The notes beneath the pieces were generated by a model. That model saw only the letters and a list, made by a program, of their open reading frames with translations. It searched no databases and was not told the DNA's origin. The position numbers and the translations under genes are program-made. Below, piece after piece: positions 1 to 10,320 of a stretch of 64,000 nt of DNA. Position 1 is the first letter of the stretch. Every line of letters starts with the position of its first letter. Origin of the DNA: Leifsonia sp. 1010 (lineage in GTDB: Bacteria > Actinomycetota > Actinomycetes > Actinomycetales > Microbacteriaceae); NCBI RefSeq assembly GCF_031455295.1, contig NZ_JAVDSL010000003.1, forward strand, positions 395,526 to 459,525, given 5' to 3'.

Positions 1-1089
1 GGTGTGCCAGGCGTCGTTGGTCACGGGCGCGGGGATCTCGCCCGCCTCCACCTCGGCGGAGGAGGCCACCTGCGACTCCTCGGAGCCGGCCTCGATGTAG
101 CTGGCGCGGCGCGCATCCACCGCGGCGGGCCGTGTGCTCGGCTCGCCGCCGTCGAATCCGGCCGCGATCACGGTCACGCGCACCTCGTCGCCGAGGGTGT
201 CGTCGATGACCGCGCCGAAGATGATGTTCGCCTCCGGGTGCACCGCCTCCTGCACCAGTCGGGCGGCGTCGTTGATCTCGAAGATGCCGAGGTTCGATCC
301 ACCCTGGATGGAGAGCAGGACGCCGTGGGCGCCGTCGATGGACGCCTCCAGCAGCGGGGAGGCCACCGCCAGCTCCGCCGCCTTGATCGCCCGGTCGGCG
401 CCGCGCGAGGAGCCGATGCCCATGAGGGCGGAGCCGGCTCCCTGCATGACCGACTTGACGTCAGCGAAGTCGAGGTTGATGAGGCCGGGGGTCGTGATGA
501 GATCGGTGATGCCCTGGACACCGGCGAGGAGCACCTGGTCGGCGGTGGAGAACGCCTCCAGCATGCTGATGCCGCGGTCGCTGATCTCCAGCAGCCGGTC
601 GTTCGGCACGACGATGAGGGTGTCGACCTCTTCCTTCAGGCGCTGCACGCCGGCCTCGGCCTGCTGCTGGCGGCGCTTGCCTTCGAAGGAGAACGGCTTG
701 GTGACGACACCGATGGTCAGTGCGCCGATCGACTTCGCGATGCGCGCGACGACGGGTGCGCCACCGGTTCCGGTGCCGCCGCCCTCGCCCGCGGTGACGA
801 AGACCATGTCAGCGCCCGCGAGGGCCTCCTCGATCTCCTCCGCGTGGTCCTCGGCGGCGCGACGGCCGACCTCGGGGTCCGCTCCGGCGCCGAGGCCGCG
901 CGTGATCTCACGGCCGACGTCGAGCTTGACGTCGGCGTCGCTCATCAGCAGCGCCTGGGCGTCCGTGTTGATGGCGATGAACTCGACGCCGCGGAGGCCG
1001 AGCTCGATCATGCGGTTGACGGCGTTGACGCCGCCTCCGCCGATGCCGACGACCTTGATCACGGCGAGGTAGTTCTGTTGTGCTGTCAC
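1..1089 (-). CDS. ftsZ: Cell division protein FtsZ (partial, C-terminus beyond window)
   Basis: Tubulin-like GTPase that polymerises at mid-cell into the Z-ring and recruits the divisome. The frame opens with GTG at 1089 ([20 protein letters not shown]), preceded by a GGAGG ribosome site six bases upstream. The N-terminal nucleotide-binding GIGGGGVNA motif is present, and the tubulin signature [10 protein letters not shown] lies near residue 105. 363 codons are visible, ending in the variable C-terminal linker. The conserved C-terminal peptide that binds FtsA/SepF-type partners lies outside the window. It is the last visible gene of the dcw operon, 142 bases after ftsQ. That gap is AT-richer than its surroundings and could hold a ftsZ promoter, but I cannot place one securely. 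Confidence 0.97.
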   Translation of the reverse strand, partial: MTAQQNYLAVIKVVGIGGGGVNAVNRMIELGLRGVEFIAINTDAQALLMSDADVKLDVGREITRGLGAGADPEVGRRAAEDHAEEIEEALAGADMVFVTAGEGGGTGTGGAPVVARIAKSIGALTIGVVTKPFSFEGKRRQQQAEAGVQRLKEEVDTLIVVPNDRLLEISDRGISMLEAFSTADQVLLAGVQGITDLITTPGLINLDFADVKSVMQGAGSALMGIGSSRGADRAIKAAELAVASPLLEASIDGAHGVLLSIQGGSNLGIFEINDAARLVQEAVHPEANIIFGAVIDDTLGDEVRVTVIAAGFDGGEPSTRPAAVDARRASYIEAGSEESQVASSAEVEAGEIPAPVTNDAWHT

Positions 1090-1231
1090 GTCCGGCCTCC
1101 ACTGGAACCTTCAACCTCTAGCTGAGGCTTAAAGTCTTGCTGAGTATGCAATTCTCGATCCGACGTTAGGTGGGCCGGGCCGCCGCCCCGGTATCCGGTC
1201 AGGCGTGTCGGAAAAGTCGTGCCCAACCCGG

Positions 1232-2272
1232 TCATCCCGTCGTCACACTGTGGGGCGAGGAGACGTCGTACCGCGACGATCCCGGCGCGCTCTTCAGCAG
1301 CGCGCCCAGGTCCGCCGCCTTCAGCGACGAGTCCTCCGCGCTCCCCCAGACCACGGTCGCACCGTTGCCCCGGAGGGTGAAGCTCACGTCGTCCTTCGTC
1401 TTGGCGGCGATGGTGTCGACCTGCGCCAGCACGTCCGCCGGGAGGGCGCTCAGCACGCTGGCCGCCGCGGCGAACCCGGAGTCGGCATCCACGTCGGCCG
1501 CCCCGCCGCTCGCCGCGATCAGCGGGTAGCCGTCCGGCCGCTTCTCGCTGCTCGAGATCGGCACCTTCGCGGCGTCCACCAGCGTGTACGCGGCCCCCCG
1601 CTGGATGACGCCGACCGGCTGCCGCTCCACCACGCGCACGATGATCGAGTCGGGCGGGTGGCTCTCCACCGTGTAGCTGCGGATGAGCGGGAACGCGGCC
1701 AGGTCGCTCGAGATGCCCGCCTGGTCGAGCAGCGGCAGCGGGGTGCCCAACTGGTCCGAGAGCTTCTTCTCGACGGCCTTCGCGTCCAGGCGGGAGGTGC
1801 CGGTCACCTGGATGTGCTTCAGCGCGAGCAGCGGCGAGTACGCGATGAGCGCGACGGAGAGCACGAGCCCCGCCACGACGGCGGCCGCGGCCAGCCACAT
1901 GATGCGACGGCGTCGCGACCGCTTGGTGAAGCGGCGCACCTCGCCGCGCTCGAGCCGTTTGCGCTCGCGGCGGGCCGCCCGCAGCGCCTTGTCGATCTCC
2001 CGGTTGGTGGGGAGCCGGGAGTACGGGGACGTGTCCGTCGAGGTTTCGGTGCGCGGAGTGCGGACCGGTTCGGCTTCGGCGGGCGGCGCCGCCGGTGCGG
2101 CCTGTGCGGCAGATGGATCGGCGATCACCGGGATGGGTTCGGTCACCGTGCCGACGCCGCGCGCGGGCGCAGCCTCCCGCCGCTGCTCGTCGCGCGCCTC
2201 CGGCTCGTGCCGCAGCGGAGCGGGCGCGGACGCCGGCACCTCCTGCCGGTCGAAACCCTGGGGACGCTTCAC
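1232..2272 (-). CDS. ftsQ: Cell division protein FtsQ/DivIB
   Basis: Bitopic divisome protein that links FtsL/FtsB-type partners to the septal synthase. The 346-residue product has a long Pro/Ala-rich cytoplasmic N-terminus (about 130 residues), then a basic stretch (KRSRRRR). One membrane helix follows (IMWLAAAAVVAGLVLSVALI), then a POTRA domain (LKHIQVTGTSRLDAKAVEKK) and the FtsQ C-terminal domain. It begins 11 bases after the murC stop in the usual murC-ftsQ-ftsZ order. The N-terminal extension is longer than in E. coli FtsQ but common in actinobacteria. Confidence 0.95.
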   Translation of the reverse strand: MKRPQGFDRQEVPASAPAPLRHEPEARDEQRREAAPARGVGTVTEPIPVIADPSAAQAAPAAPPAEAEPVRTPRTETSTDTSPYSRLPTNREIDKALRAARRERKRLERGEVRRFTKRSRRRRIMWLAAAAVVAGLVLSVALIAYSPLLALKHIQVTGTSRLDAKAVEKKLSDQLGTPLPLLDQAGISSDLAAFPLIRSYTVESHPPDSIIVRVVERQPVGVIQRGAAYTLVDAAKVPISSSEKRPDGYPLIAASGGAADVDADSGFAAAASVLSALPADVLAQVDTIAAKTKDDVSFTLRGNGATVVWGSAEDSSLKAADLGALLKSAPGSSRYDVSSPHSVTTG

Positions 2273-2283
2273 CGAGCGGCCCG

Positions 2284-3711
2284 CTACACGCCGGCGGCGT
2301 CCGGGTGCTCCCGGCGCAGCGAGTCGAGCAGCTGGGGCACGATGCGGTAGACGTCGCCGCAGCCGAGGGTGATCACGAAGTCGCCCTCCCGGGCGATCTG
2401 AGCGGTGTGGTCGGCGGCCTGCTGCCAGTCGGCGATGAAGGCCACGCGCTCGGGATGCTCGAAGCGATCGGCGACGAGCGCTCCCGTCACGCCGGGCTCC
2501 GGGTCTTCGCGCGCTCCGTACACGTCGAGCACGACGGTCTCGTCGGCGTAGCGCTCGAGCGTCTCGGCGAACTCCTGGGCGAACAGACGCGTCCGGCTGT
2601 ACAGGTGCGGCTGGTGGACCGCGATGATGCGCCCGTCTCCGACGACCGTGCGGGCGGCGGAGAGCGCGGCGGCGACCTCGGTCGGGTGGTGGGCGTAGTC
2701 GTCGTAGACGCTGACGCCTCCCACCGTGCCGTGCAGCTCGAAGCGGCGCTCGGTGCCGCCGAACTCGGCGATGGCGGCGAGGGAGGCGGCCGGGTCGAAT
2801 CCGAGGCCGGTCAGCACGGCGAAGGCGCCGCCGGCGTTGATGGCGTTGTGCCGCCCGGGCACGCGCAGCCGTGCGGAGTAGTCCTCGCCCTGGTAGCGCA
2901 GGGTGAACGACACCGGGCCGTCGGTCACGATGGAGTGGACGCGGACGTCCGCGTCCTCCGCCTCACCGAACGTGACGATCCGCTTGTCGGGCGCCTGCTC
3001 GCGCAGTCGGCCGGTCACGTGCACGGCTCCCGCGTCGTCGGACGAGACGACGACGAACTCGTCCGCCTCGCGGGCGAACGACACGAAGGCGTCCTCGAAC
3101 GCCTCCAGCGATCCGTAGTGGTCGAGGTGGTCGGGGTCGACGTTGGTGATCAGGGCGACGGCCGTGTCGTAGAGCAGGAACGAGCCGTCCGACTCGTCCG
3201 CCTCCACCACGAAGAGCTCGCCGGTACCGGTCTTCGAGCTCGTGCCGAGGGAGGCGATGACGCCGCCGTTCACGAAGCTCGGGTCCTCGCCGAGGCCCAG
3301 CAGCCCGGTGATGATCATGCCGGTGGAGGTCGTCTTGCCGTGCGCGCCGGCCACGGCGACCAGCCGCGAACGGTTGATCAGCCAGGCGAGCGCCTGCGAC
3401 CGGTGCAGCACCGGCAGGCCCTTCTCGAGTGCCAGCTGGTACTCCGGGTTGTCCTGCCAGAGGGCGCCGGTGACGACCAGCGTGTCGGCGTCGCCGACGT
3501 TCGCGGCGTCGTGGCCGATGGCGATCGTCGCACCGAGGTTCCGCAGGGTGTCGATGTTCGCGGAGTGCCGCACGTCCGATCCGGTCACGGTGTAGCCGGC
3601 CTCGAGGAACAGGCGGGCGATGCCGCTCATCCCGGAACCGCCGATGCCGACGAAGTGGAGCTTTCCGAGCTCCTCCGGGAGGGCGAGGGTCAGGTCGGGC
3701 TTGATCGTCAC
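2284..3711 (-). CDS. murC: UDP-N-acetylmuramate--L-alanine ligase MurC
   Basis: ATP-dependent cytoplasmic ligase that adds L-Ala to UDP-MurNAc, the first step of stem-peptide assembly. The 475 residues match family length. An N-terminal Rossmann-type motif ([19 protein letters not shown]) comes first, then the Mur-ligase P-loop GAHGKTTST near residue 120, the central ATPase domain and the C-terminal domain ([10 protein letters not shown] near residue 340). It sits between murG and ftsQ. A 167-base gap separates it from murG, the largest gap inside the operon, and that gap contains a perfect 22-base inverted repeat. Confidence 0.97.
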   Translation of the reverse strand: MTIKPDLTLALPEELGKLHFVGIGGSGMSGIARLFLEAGYTVTGSDVRHSANIDTLRNLGATIAIGHDAANVGDADTLVVTGALWQDNPEYQLALEKGLPVLHRSQALAWLINRSRLVAVAGAHGKTTSTGMIITGLLGLGEDPSFVNGGVIASLGTSSKTGTGELFVVEADESDGSFLLYDTAVALITNVDPDHLDHYGSLEAFEDAFVSFAREADEFVVVSSDDAGAVHVTGRLREQAPDKRIVTFGEAEDADVRVHSIVTDGPVSFTLRYQGEDYSARLRVPGRHNAINAGGAFAVLTGLGFDPAASLAAIAEFGGTERRFELHGTVGGVSVYDDYAHHPTEVAAALSAARTVVGDGRIIAVHQPHLYSRTRLFAQEFAETLERYADETVVLDVYGAREDPEPGVTGALVADRFEHPERVAFIADWQQAADHTAQIAREGDFVITLGCGDVYRIVPQLLDSLRREHPDAAGV

Positions 3712-3801
3712 AGGTACAGCTTTCGGTTACGCGAGAGGGACTCCATCCAGTATGAGGCTACGCGGCGACCCTGCGGATCGGCCCGAGGCTCACCGAGCGG
3801 T

Positions 3802-3873
3802 CTGTGGGTCGCAACACGCCGTTATGCTCACGCCGGAACGGCGTGTTGCGACCCACAGCCGCGCGACCCACAG
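3802..3873. repeat. Perfect 22-bp inverted repeat between murG and murC
   Basis: Arms 3802-3823 and 3837-3858 are exact reverse complements (CTGTGGGTCGCAACACGCCG...) around a 13-base loop. The 11-mer GCGACCCACAG of the right arm is repeated directly at 3863-3873. The element lies inside the dcw operon, about 20 bases past the murG stop and 90 bases before the murC start. No T-run follows on either strand, so it is not a textbook intrinsic terminator. Confidence 0.9.
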
Positions 3874-3878
3874 CCGTG

Positions 3879-4946
3879 TCAGAGGGCCGAGCGGATGAGG
3901 GCGACCATCCGGTCGGAGCCGTCGCGGACCCCGACCGACGCGGCCCGGCGCGCCATCTCGGCCACGCGGGCGCGGTCGGACAGCAGCGGAAGCAGCTCGC
4001 CGTCCACCCAGTCCGGGGTGAAGGCCGCGTCGTCGACGAGCACGCCGCCGCCCGCCTCGACGACGCCGGCCGCGTTGAACCGCTGCTCGCCGTTGCCGAT
4101 CGGGAAGGGGACGTACACCGCCGGGATGCCCAGCGCGGCGAACTCGCACACCGTCGCGGCGCCCGCGCGCGCGACCGCGACGTCGGTCAGCGCGAAGGCG
4201 AGATCCATGCGGTCGCAGTAGTCCAGCAGGCGGTAGTGCTCGATTCCGGGGTCCGTCAGTTCACCGCGGCCGCCCTGGATGTGCAGCACCTGCCAGCCGG
4301 CGGCCGTCAGCTCGGCGGCGCGCGCGAAGACGGTCTGGTTGATCCGGCGCGCGCCGAGGGAGCCGCCCGTGACGAGCAGCGTCGGACGTTCGGGGTCGAG
4401 CCCGAACTCGGCCGCGGCCTGCGGGCGCGCGGCGGCCGCATCCAGCTCCTCGATCTCCACCCGCAGCGGCATGCCGACGAAGGTGGGATGCGGCAGTGGC
4501 GTGCCCTCGAACGCCGCGCCGACCCAGGGTGTGTAGCGGGCGCCGAGCCGGTTCGCGAGACCCGGCCGCGCGTTCGCCTCGTGCAGGACGAGCGGGACGC
4601 CCTCGCGTCGGGCCGCCGAGTAGGCCGGGGCCGCGGCATAGCCGCCGAAGCCGACGACGGCGTCGATCCCGCGGTCGCGGATCAGGGCGCGGACGGTCGC
4701 GATGCTGCGCCGGTACTCGCCCGGGAAGCGCAGCGCGGCCGCGTTCGGGCGGCGCGGGAACGGGAGCTTCGGGATGGTCGCGAGCTCGTAGCCGCGCTGC
4801 GGGACCAGACGCGCTTCGAGTCCCTCCTTCGTCCCGAGCACCAGCACCTCGGCATCCGGTTGGTCACGGCGCAGACGATCGGCGACGGCGAGCAGGGGGT
4901 TCACGTGGCCGGCGGTGCCCCCGCCGGCGAGAAGGTACCGCGTCAT
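3879..4946 (-). CDS. murG: UDP-GlcNAc:undecaprenyl-pyrophosphoryl-MurNAc-pentapeptide transferase MurG
   Basis: Membrane-associated GT-B glycosyltransferase that converts lipid I to lipid II. The 355-residue protein starts MTRYLLAGGGTAGHVNPLLA, which contains the diagnostic GGGTAGH loop. The UDP-binding C-domain has TGGSLGARRIN (about residue 190) and EFAALGIPAVYVPFP (about residue 270). Its ATG overlaps the ftsW stop by four bases (ATGA), indicating translational coupling. Confidence 0.97.
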   Translation of the reverse strand: MTRYLLAGGGTAGHVNPLLAVADRLRRDQPDAEVLVLGTKEGLEARLVPQRGYELATIPKLPFPRRPNAAALRFPGEYRRSIATVRALIRDRGIDAVVGFGGYAAAPAYSAARREGVPLVLHEANARPGLANRLGARYTPWVGAAFEGTPLPHPTFVGMPLRVEIEELDAAAARPQAAAEFGLDPERPTLLVTGGSLGARRINQTVFARAAELTAAGWQVLHIQGGRGELTDPGIEHYRLLDYCDRMDLAFALTDVAVARAGAATVCEFAALGIPAVYVPFPIGNGEQRFNAAGVVEAGGGVLVDDAAFTPDWVDGELLPLLSDRARVAEMARRAASVGVRDGSDRMVALIRSAL

Positions 4947-6229
4947 GCCCGGCGGCCCGCCGAACCGGTCTCGGAGGCGGCCAGGGAGTCACGGTGCGAC
5001 TGCCGCGCGAACGACAGCACGATTCCGATGGCGATCATGGAACTGATCATCGCAGTCCCTCCCGCAGAGATCAGTGGGAGCGGGACGCCGAGCACCGGGA
5101 TCACCCCCAGCACCACGGCGATGTTGACGAACGCCTGGCCGATCAGCCACACCATGATCGCCGCCGTCGTCACCCGCGCGAACGGGTCGGTCGACGCGTG
5201 GATGATGCGCAGGAAGACGACCGCGAGCATCACGAAGAGCAGGAGCACGACCACCGCGCCGATGAGACCGAGCTCCTCGCCGATGATCGCGAAGATGAAG
5301 TCGGTGTCCGCTGCCGGCAGCCACGACCACTTGGAGTGGGAGTTTCCGAGCCCGACACCGAAGACGCCGCCCGAGGCCAGCGCGTAGAAGCCGTTCTTGA
5401 TCTGCCAGTCCACGTCCGGGTTCGCGACGCTCGTCCCGCCGAAGTAGGCGGCGATGCGGCCGACACGGCTCGCGCTCGACAGCGCGACCACGACCGCGAG
5501 GGCGCCGACGGCGACGACACCGGTGAGGAGGTAGCGGAGGCGCACGCCGGCGAAGTAGAGGGCGCCGAGGATGAGCGCCGCCATGATCATGGTCGTGCCC
5601 AGGTCGCCGCCGAGCAGCACGAGCGCGACCGCGCCTCCCGCGATGGGGACGACCGGGACGGCGACGTGCTTCCACTGGTCGAGCACATCCCGTTTGCGTG
5701 CGAGGACGACGCCCAGCCAGACGACGAGAGCGAGCTTGATCGCCTCCGACGGCTGCGCCGTGACCGAGCCGATGCGCAGCCAGTTGCGGTTGCCGCCGAT
5801 CTCGACGCCCAGCGGAGTGAGCAGCACGAGCAGCTGCAGGAAGCAGGCGGCGCCGAGGAAGAACCAGATCGTCTTCTTCCAGAACCCGCGCGGGATGCGG
5901 GAAACGAGGAACATCAGCGGGAGGCCGACCAGCGTGTACGCGCCCTGCGACCAGAAGCGGGAGAAGAAGTTGTCGTCGTCGTTGTGGGCCTCGACCGACG
6001 AGGAGGACAGCACCATCACGAGGCCGAAGACGACCATGAACAGCGTGATGCCGAGCAGGAGGAAGTAGTTGGCCGACTCGGAGGTCATCCCCCGGCCCAG
6101 CTGGATGCGCGTGGTCAGCGCGCCGATGCGTGCGGCGGCGCTGGGGCGCGACGCCGGCTGGGCGGCGTTCTGGCCTGCGGCGGTCGGGCGCTCAGTCCTG
6201 CGCGTCGGGACGCGGGGCGGACTCGTCAT
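4943..6229 (-). CDS. ftsW: SEDS-family peptidoglycan glycosyltransferase FtsW
   Basis: Polytopic SEDS protein that polymerises lipid II at the septum with its partner FtsI. I chose ATG 6229 ([11 protein letters not shown]) because a GGGAGG ribosome site lies eight bases upstream; a GTG at 6238 sits inside that site. About 50 basic cytoplasmic residues precede roughly ten membrane helices, beginning NYFLLLGITLFMVVFG. The conserved extracellular loop region (GLGNSHSKWSWLPAADTDFI) and the C-terminal PLPLISAGGTAMI motif are both present. The start overlaps the end of murD by 38 bases and the stop overlaps murG by four. Confidence 0.95.
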   Translation of the reverse strand: MTSPPRVPTRRTERPTAAGQNAAQPASRPSAAARIGALTTRIQLGRGMTSESANYFLLLGITLFMVVFGLVMVLSSSSVEAHNDDDNFFSRFWSQGAYTLVGLPLMFLVSRIPRGFWKKTIWFFLGAACFLQLLVLLTPLGVEIGGNRNWLRIGSVTAQPSEAIKLALVVWLGVVLARKRDVLDQWKHVAVPVVPIAGGAVALVLLGGDLGTTMIMAALILGALYFAGVRLRYLLTGVVAVGALAVVVALSSASRVGRIAAYFGGTSVANPDVDWQIKNGFYALASGGVFGVGLGNSHSKWSWLPAADTDFIFAIIGEELGLIGAVVVLLLFVMLAVVFLRIIHASTDPFARVTTAAIMVWLIGQAFVNIAVVLGVIPVLGVPLPLISAGGTAMISSMIAIGIVLSFARQSHRDSLAASETGSAGRRA

Positions 6230-7772
6230 CCGCCTCACCTCCCAAGTACTCGTTCACGGCCGACTGGAAGCGGCGGCCTCGTTCTGCGTAGTCGGCGAAC
6301 TGGTCCATCGATGCCGCCGCCGGAGCGAGCAGCACGGTGTCTCCTTCGTGCGCGAGATCACCGGCCAGCCGAACCGCCGTCGGCATGACCTCTTCAGTCT
6401 CGTCGGCGACGACCTCCAGCACCGGAAGGTCCGGCGCGTGTCGTCGGAATGCGGCGAGGAGCGGCTCCCGGTCGACGCCGATCAGCACCGCGCCGCGAAG
6501 GCGCCCGACGTGCCGGCCGACCAGCGCATCCACGTCGACGCCCTTGAGCAGGCCGCCGACCAGCCACACCACCGACGGGTAGGCGCGGAGGGAGGCGTCG
6601 GCCGCGTGCGGGTTCGTCGCCTTGGAGTCGTCCACCCAGTTCACTCCGGCCTGGACGCGCACCAGCTCGATGCGGTGGGCATCGAGCCGGAAGGCCGTCA
6701 GGACGTCGCGGATGACCTGCGGAGCGACCCCGTACGACCGCGCGAGCGCGCTGGCGGCGAGGATGTTCGCGACGACGTGCGGCGCCGAGAGCCCGGCCTC
6801 CTGCAGTTCGTCGAGAGTGGTCAGCTCGAGCGCCGCGTTCGCACGGTCGTCGAGGAAGGCGCGGTCGCAGAGGATGCCGTCCACGATCCCGAAGTCGCTC
6901 GGGCCGGGCACGCCGAGGCCGAAGCCGATGGCGCGTGCGCCCTCGGTGACCTCCGCCTCCTCCACCATGTGCAGGGTGTTCTCGTCGGCCTTGTTGTAGA
7001 CGCAGGCGACGCGGGTGTTGTCGTACACCTTCGCTTTGGCGGCGATGTACGCCTCGAGCGACCCGTGCCAGTCGAGGTGGTCGTCGGCGATGTTGAGGCA
7101 CGCCGCCGAGAACGGCGACAGCTCGCCGCCCGCGTTCCGGTTGACCCAGTGCAGCTGGTAGCTGGAGAGCTCGACCACGAGCACGTCGAATCCCTCGGGA
7201 TCGCGGATGGCGTCGAGGACCGGGACGCCGATGTTGCCGCACGGTGCGACGCGGTTGCCTCCGGCGAGGATCATCGTCGCCGTGAGCTGCACGGTGGTCG
7301 TCTTGCCGTTGGTGCCGGTGACGCAGATCCAGTCGGCAGGGCCCTCGGCTCCGTCGGGACGGGCGACCTTGTCGCGCAGACGCCAGGCGAGCTCGATGTC
7401 GCCCCACACGGCCGTGCCGCGCTCCTCCGCCCACAGCAGCAGGGGGTGATCCCAGTGGAAGCCCGGCGACGCGATGACCAGTTGGGGGTCGAACGCGACG
7501 AGACGCTCCGGCGGCGCGGTGAGGTCGGGCTCCTCGAGGAGCTCGGCGCCGATGACCTCCAGCAGCATCCGCCGCTCGTCGTCGGCCTTCGCCGCGACGA
7601 CCAGCACGTCGGCACCCAGCTCGGCGAGCGTGTCCGCGACCGAGAAGCCGGTGACGCCCAGGCCGTACACCGCAACCCGCAGGCCGCTCCAGTCGTGGTG
7701 CCAGCTGGTCAGAGCGGCCAGGCGCTCCGCCAGGGCGTCGCCCGCGCGGGCGGTGTCGTCGGAATCGGTCAC
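6192..7772 (-). CDS. murD: UDP-N-acetylmuramoyl-L-alanine--D-glutamate ligase MurD
   Basis: Cytoplasmic ligase that adds D-Glu to UDP-MurNAc-L-Ala. GTG 7772 ([18 protein letters not shown]) overlaps the mraY stop by four bases (GTGA). The N-terminal nucleotide-sugar domain has [20 protein letters not shown], the P-loop is [13 protein letters not shown] near residue 155, and [12 protein letters not shown] near residue 385 is the MurD C-domain signature. At 526 residues it is somewhat longer than E. coli MurD (about 440). The extra length is mostly at the N-terminus and around residues 110-140, as in other actinobacteria. Confidence 0.96.
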   Translation of the reverse strand: MTDSDDTARAGDALAERLAALTSWHHDWSGLRVAVYGLGVTGFSVADTLAELGADVLVVAAKADDERRMLLEVIGAELLEEPDLTAPPERLVAFDPQLVIASPGFHWDHPLLLWAEERGTAVWGDIELAWRLRDKVARPDGAEGPADWICVTGTNGKTTTVQLTATMILAGGNRVAPCGNIGVPVLDAIRDPEGFDVLVVELSSYQLHWVNRNAGGELSPFSAACLNIADDHLDWHGSLEAYIAAKAKVYDNTRVACVYNKADENTLHMVEEAEVTEGARAIGFGLGVPGPSDFGIVDGILCDRAFLDDRANAALELTTLDELQEAGLSAPHVVANILAASALARSYGVAPQVIRDVLTAFRLDAHRIELVRVQAGVNWVDDSKATNPHAADASLRAYPSVVWLVGGLLKGVDVDALVGRHVGRLRGAVLIGVDREPLLAAFRRHAPDLPVLEVVADETEEVMPTAVRLAGDLAHEGDTVLLAPAAASMDQFADYAERGRRFQSAVNEYLGGEADDESAPRPDAQD

Positions 7773-8884
7773 GTCGCCAGCCACTCCAGGTAGAAGGACC
7801 CGACGCCGGCGGCGACGAGCAGTCCGCCGATGATCCAGAACCGCACGACGACCGTCACCTCCGCCCATCCCTTCAGCTCGAAGTGATGATGGATCGGGCT
7901 CATCAGGAAGATGCGTTTGCCGTGCGTGAGCTTGAAGTACGCCCGCTGCACGATCACCGACCCGGCCTCGATGACGAAGATGCCGCCGATGAGGATGAGC
8001 AGCAGCTCGGTGCGGCTCAGGATGGCGAGGGCCGCGACCGCGCCGCCGAGCGCCAGCGAGCCGGTGTCGCCGAGGAAGATCTGTGCGGGCGAGGTGTTCC
8101 ACCAGAGGAAGCCGACGACCGCGCCGACGATCGCTGTCGCGACGATCGCGAGGTCGAACGGATCGCGCACGTCGTAGCATTTCGCGACGTTCTCGGGGTT
8201 CAGGTTGATGCTCGCGCACGACTGGATCGACTGCCAGAAGCCGATGATGATGTAGGCGCCGATCGCGAGGATGGACGCGCCGGAGGCGAGCCCGTCGAGG
8301 CCGTCCGTGACGTTCACGCCGTTCGAGGTCGCCGCGACCAGGAAGTTGATCCAGATCAGGTAGAGGCCGTAGCCGACGATCACGCCGATGGCGCCGTACC
8401 GGGTGATCTCGCCGAAGTCGATCGCCGGCAGGTCGCGGATGAAGGACACCGTCATCGTCGCGGGCGTGTAGCCGTTGCCGTTCGGGAAGCGGATCGCGAG
8501 GAACGCCCAGACGGTCGCGACGATGACCTGGCCGGCCACCTTGGCCCAGCCGGTGAGCCCGAGGCTGCGCTCGCGCCGGGTCTTCAGGAAGTCGTCGATG
8601 AACCCGACCACGCCCAGACCGACCATGAGGAACAGCACGAGGAGCGCAGAGACGCTCGTCTCGTCGCCCGTCAGCAGGAGGGCCGTGAAGTAGCCGAACA
8701 GCGTGCCGAGGATGACGACGATGCCGCCCATGGTCGCGGTGCCGCGCTTGGCGTGGTGGCTCTGCGGTCCGTCGTCGCGGATGAACTGTCCCCACTGCAG
8801 CCGGCGGAAGAGCCGGATGAAGAGCGGGGTCAGGAAGAGCGTGAACGCCATCGACAGCGCACCGGATGTCAGCAGGGCTCTCAC
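7769..8884 (-). CDS. mraY: Phospho-N-acetylmuramoyl-pentapeptide transferase MraY
   Basis: Integral membrane enzyme that transfers phospho-MurNAc-pentapeptide to undecaprenyl phosphate, forming lipid I. The 371 residues contain about ten helices. Family motifs seen are GFIDDFLK (near residue 95), [12 protein letters not shown] (near 195), [12 protein letters not shown] (near 260) and the histidine motif [12 protein letters not shown] (near 330). The start overlaps the murF stop by four bases and the stop overlaps the murD start by four. Confidence 0.97.
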   Translation of the reverse strand: MRALLTSGALSMAFTLFLTPLFIRLFRRLQWGQFIRDDGPQSHHAKRGTATMGGIVVILGTLFGYFTALLLTGDETSVSALLVLFLMVGLGVVGFIDDFLKTRRERSLGLTGWAKVAGQVIVATVWAFLAIRFPNGNGYTPATMTVSFIRDLPAIDFGEITRYGAIGVIVGYGLYLIWINFLVAATSNGVNVTDGLDGLASGASILAIGAYIIIGFWQSIQSCASINLNPENVAKCYDVRDPFDLAIVATAIVGAVVGFLWWNTSPAQIFLGDTGSLALGGAVAALAILSRTELLLILIGGIFVIEAGSVIVQRAYFKLTHGKRIFLMSPIHHHFELKGWAEVTVVVRFWIIGGLLVAAGVGSFYLEWLAT

Positions 8885-10320
8885 GAGAACGATTCTCCTA
8901 GCCGGTCGCCCAGGATGCGCAGCCCGGCCGAGTTGGAGGACTTCACGAGGACCGTGTCACCCGGGCGCAGGGCACCTCGCAGGTGCTCGAACGCGGCGTC
9001 CTGCGTGTCGAAGTACAGGGATTCGCCGTCCCAGGAGCCCTCGTTGATCGCCGAGATGTGCATCCGGCGCGCCGCCGGTCCGACGATCACCAGCTGGTCG
9101 ATGCCGAGCCGGACGGCGAGCAGACCGATGCGGTCGTGCTCCTCACCGGAGACCTCCCCCAGCTCGCTCATCTCACCCAGGACGGCGATGGTGCGGCCGT
9201 CCGGTTCGGCGATCTGCGCGAGGGTCTTGAGCGCTGCGGCCATGGAGTCCGGGCTCGCGTTGTAGGCGTCGTTGATGATCGTCACGTCGCTGCCGCCCAT
9301 GACCTCCATCCGCCACCGCTCGGCCGTCTTCACGGTCTGGAGGGCGGAGACGATGGTGTCGATGTCGACGTCGAGCACGTACGCGGACGCCGCGGCGGCC
9401 AGGGCGTTCATGACGTGGTGCTCGCCGAGCACCTGGAACCGCACCGGGCGCGACTGCGCCTCGGAGCCGGGACCGTCGGTCCCGTTGCGCGGCGGGAGGT
9501 GAAGCGTGAACGACGTGCCCCGCCGGTCGGAGACGACGTCGGTCGCGCGCACGTCGGCGCGCTCGTCCAGGCCGAACCAGAGCACGCGGGCGACGGTCTT
9601 ATCCGACATCGTGGCGACGCGCGGATCGTCCATGTTCAGCACGGCGACGTCCGACTCCAGCAGGTCGGTGACCATCTCGGTCTTCGCCTGCAGGGTCTTC
9701 TCGATGCCGCCGAACTCGCCGGCGTGCGCGAGGCCGACCTTGAGGACGACTCCGACGTCCGGGCGCGCCATGCGCACCAGGCGGGCGATCTCGCCGATTC
9801 CGCTCGCGCCCATCTCGGCGACGAGGAACTGCGTCTCCTCGGTCACCTGGAGCATGGTCACGGGTGCGCCGACCTCGTTGTTGAAGGAGGCGCGCGGCGC
9901 GATCGTCGGTCCGACCTGCTCGAGCACGGCGCGGAGCAGGTTCTTCGTCGTGGTCTTGCCGTTGGACCCGGTGATGCCGACGATCTTGAGCAGTCCGAGC
10001 GCCCGGACCCGGGCGATGACCTCGGTGGCGAGGTCGCCGAGGGCGACCACGGTGTCCTCAACCAGCAGCTGCGGGACGGGCAGCTCGAGTGGATGGTCGA
10101 CGACGACGAGCGCGGCGCCCGCCTCGACCGCCTGCGGGGCGAAGAGGTGGCCGTCGGTCACCTCCCCCGGCTTCGCGAAGAAGATGCTGCCGGGCACGAC
10201 CTCGCGCGAGTCGGTCGTGGACAGCCCGGAGACGACCGTCTCCGGGGAGACGTGGGTGCCGTCGAGCAGCAGGGTGCCGCGGGTGGCCTCGGCGATCTCG
10301 GCCAGGGTGAGGGCGATCAT
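8881..10320 (-). CDS. murF: UDP-N-acetylmuramoyl-tripeptide--D-alanyl-D-alanine ligase MurF
   Basis: Last cytoplasmic Mur ligase; it adds D-Ala-D-Ala to the UDP-MurNAc-tripeptide. The 479 residues have an N-terminal substrate domain ([13 protein letters not shown] near residue 35), the P-loop [15 protein letters not shown] near residue 115, and the C-domain segment [12 protein letters not shown] near residue 360. It begins directly after the murE stop (10321/10320) and overlaps the start of mraY by four bases. Confidence 0.97.
   Translation of the reverse strand: MIALTLAEIAEATRGTLLLDGTHVSPETVVSGLSTTDSREVVPGSIFFAKPGEVTDGHLFAPQAVEAGAALVVVDHPLELPVPQLLVEDTVVALGDLATEVIARVRALGLLKIVGITGSNGKTTTKNLLRAVLEQVGPTIAPRASFNNEVGAPVTMLQVTEETQFLVAEMGASGIGEIARLVRMARPDVGVVLKVGLAHAGEFGGIEKTLQAKTEMVTDLLESDVAVLNMDDPRVATMSDKTVARVLWFGLDERADVRATDVVSDRRGTSFTLHLPPRNGTDGPGSEAQSRPVRFQVLGEHHVMNALAAAASAYVLDVDIDTIVSALQTVKTAERWRMEVMGGSDVTIINDAYNASPDSMAAALKTLAQIAEPDGRTIAVLGEMSELGEVSGEEHDRIGLLAVRLGIDQLVIVGPAARRMHISAINEGSWDGESLYFDTQDAAFEHLRGALRPGDTVLVKSSNSAGLRILGDRLGESFS

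Noticed and set aside
3802..3858. Hairpin A as a standard rho-independent terminator
   Set aside because: No U-tract follows on the transcribed (minus) strand, and it lies within an operon whose downstream genes are essential.
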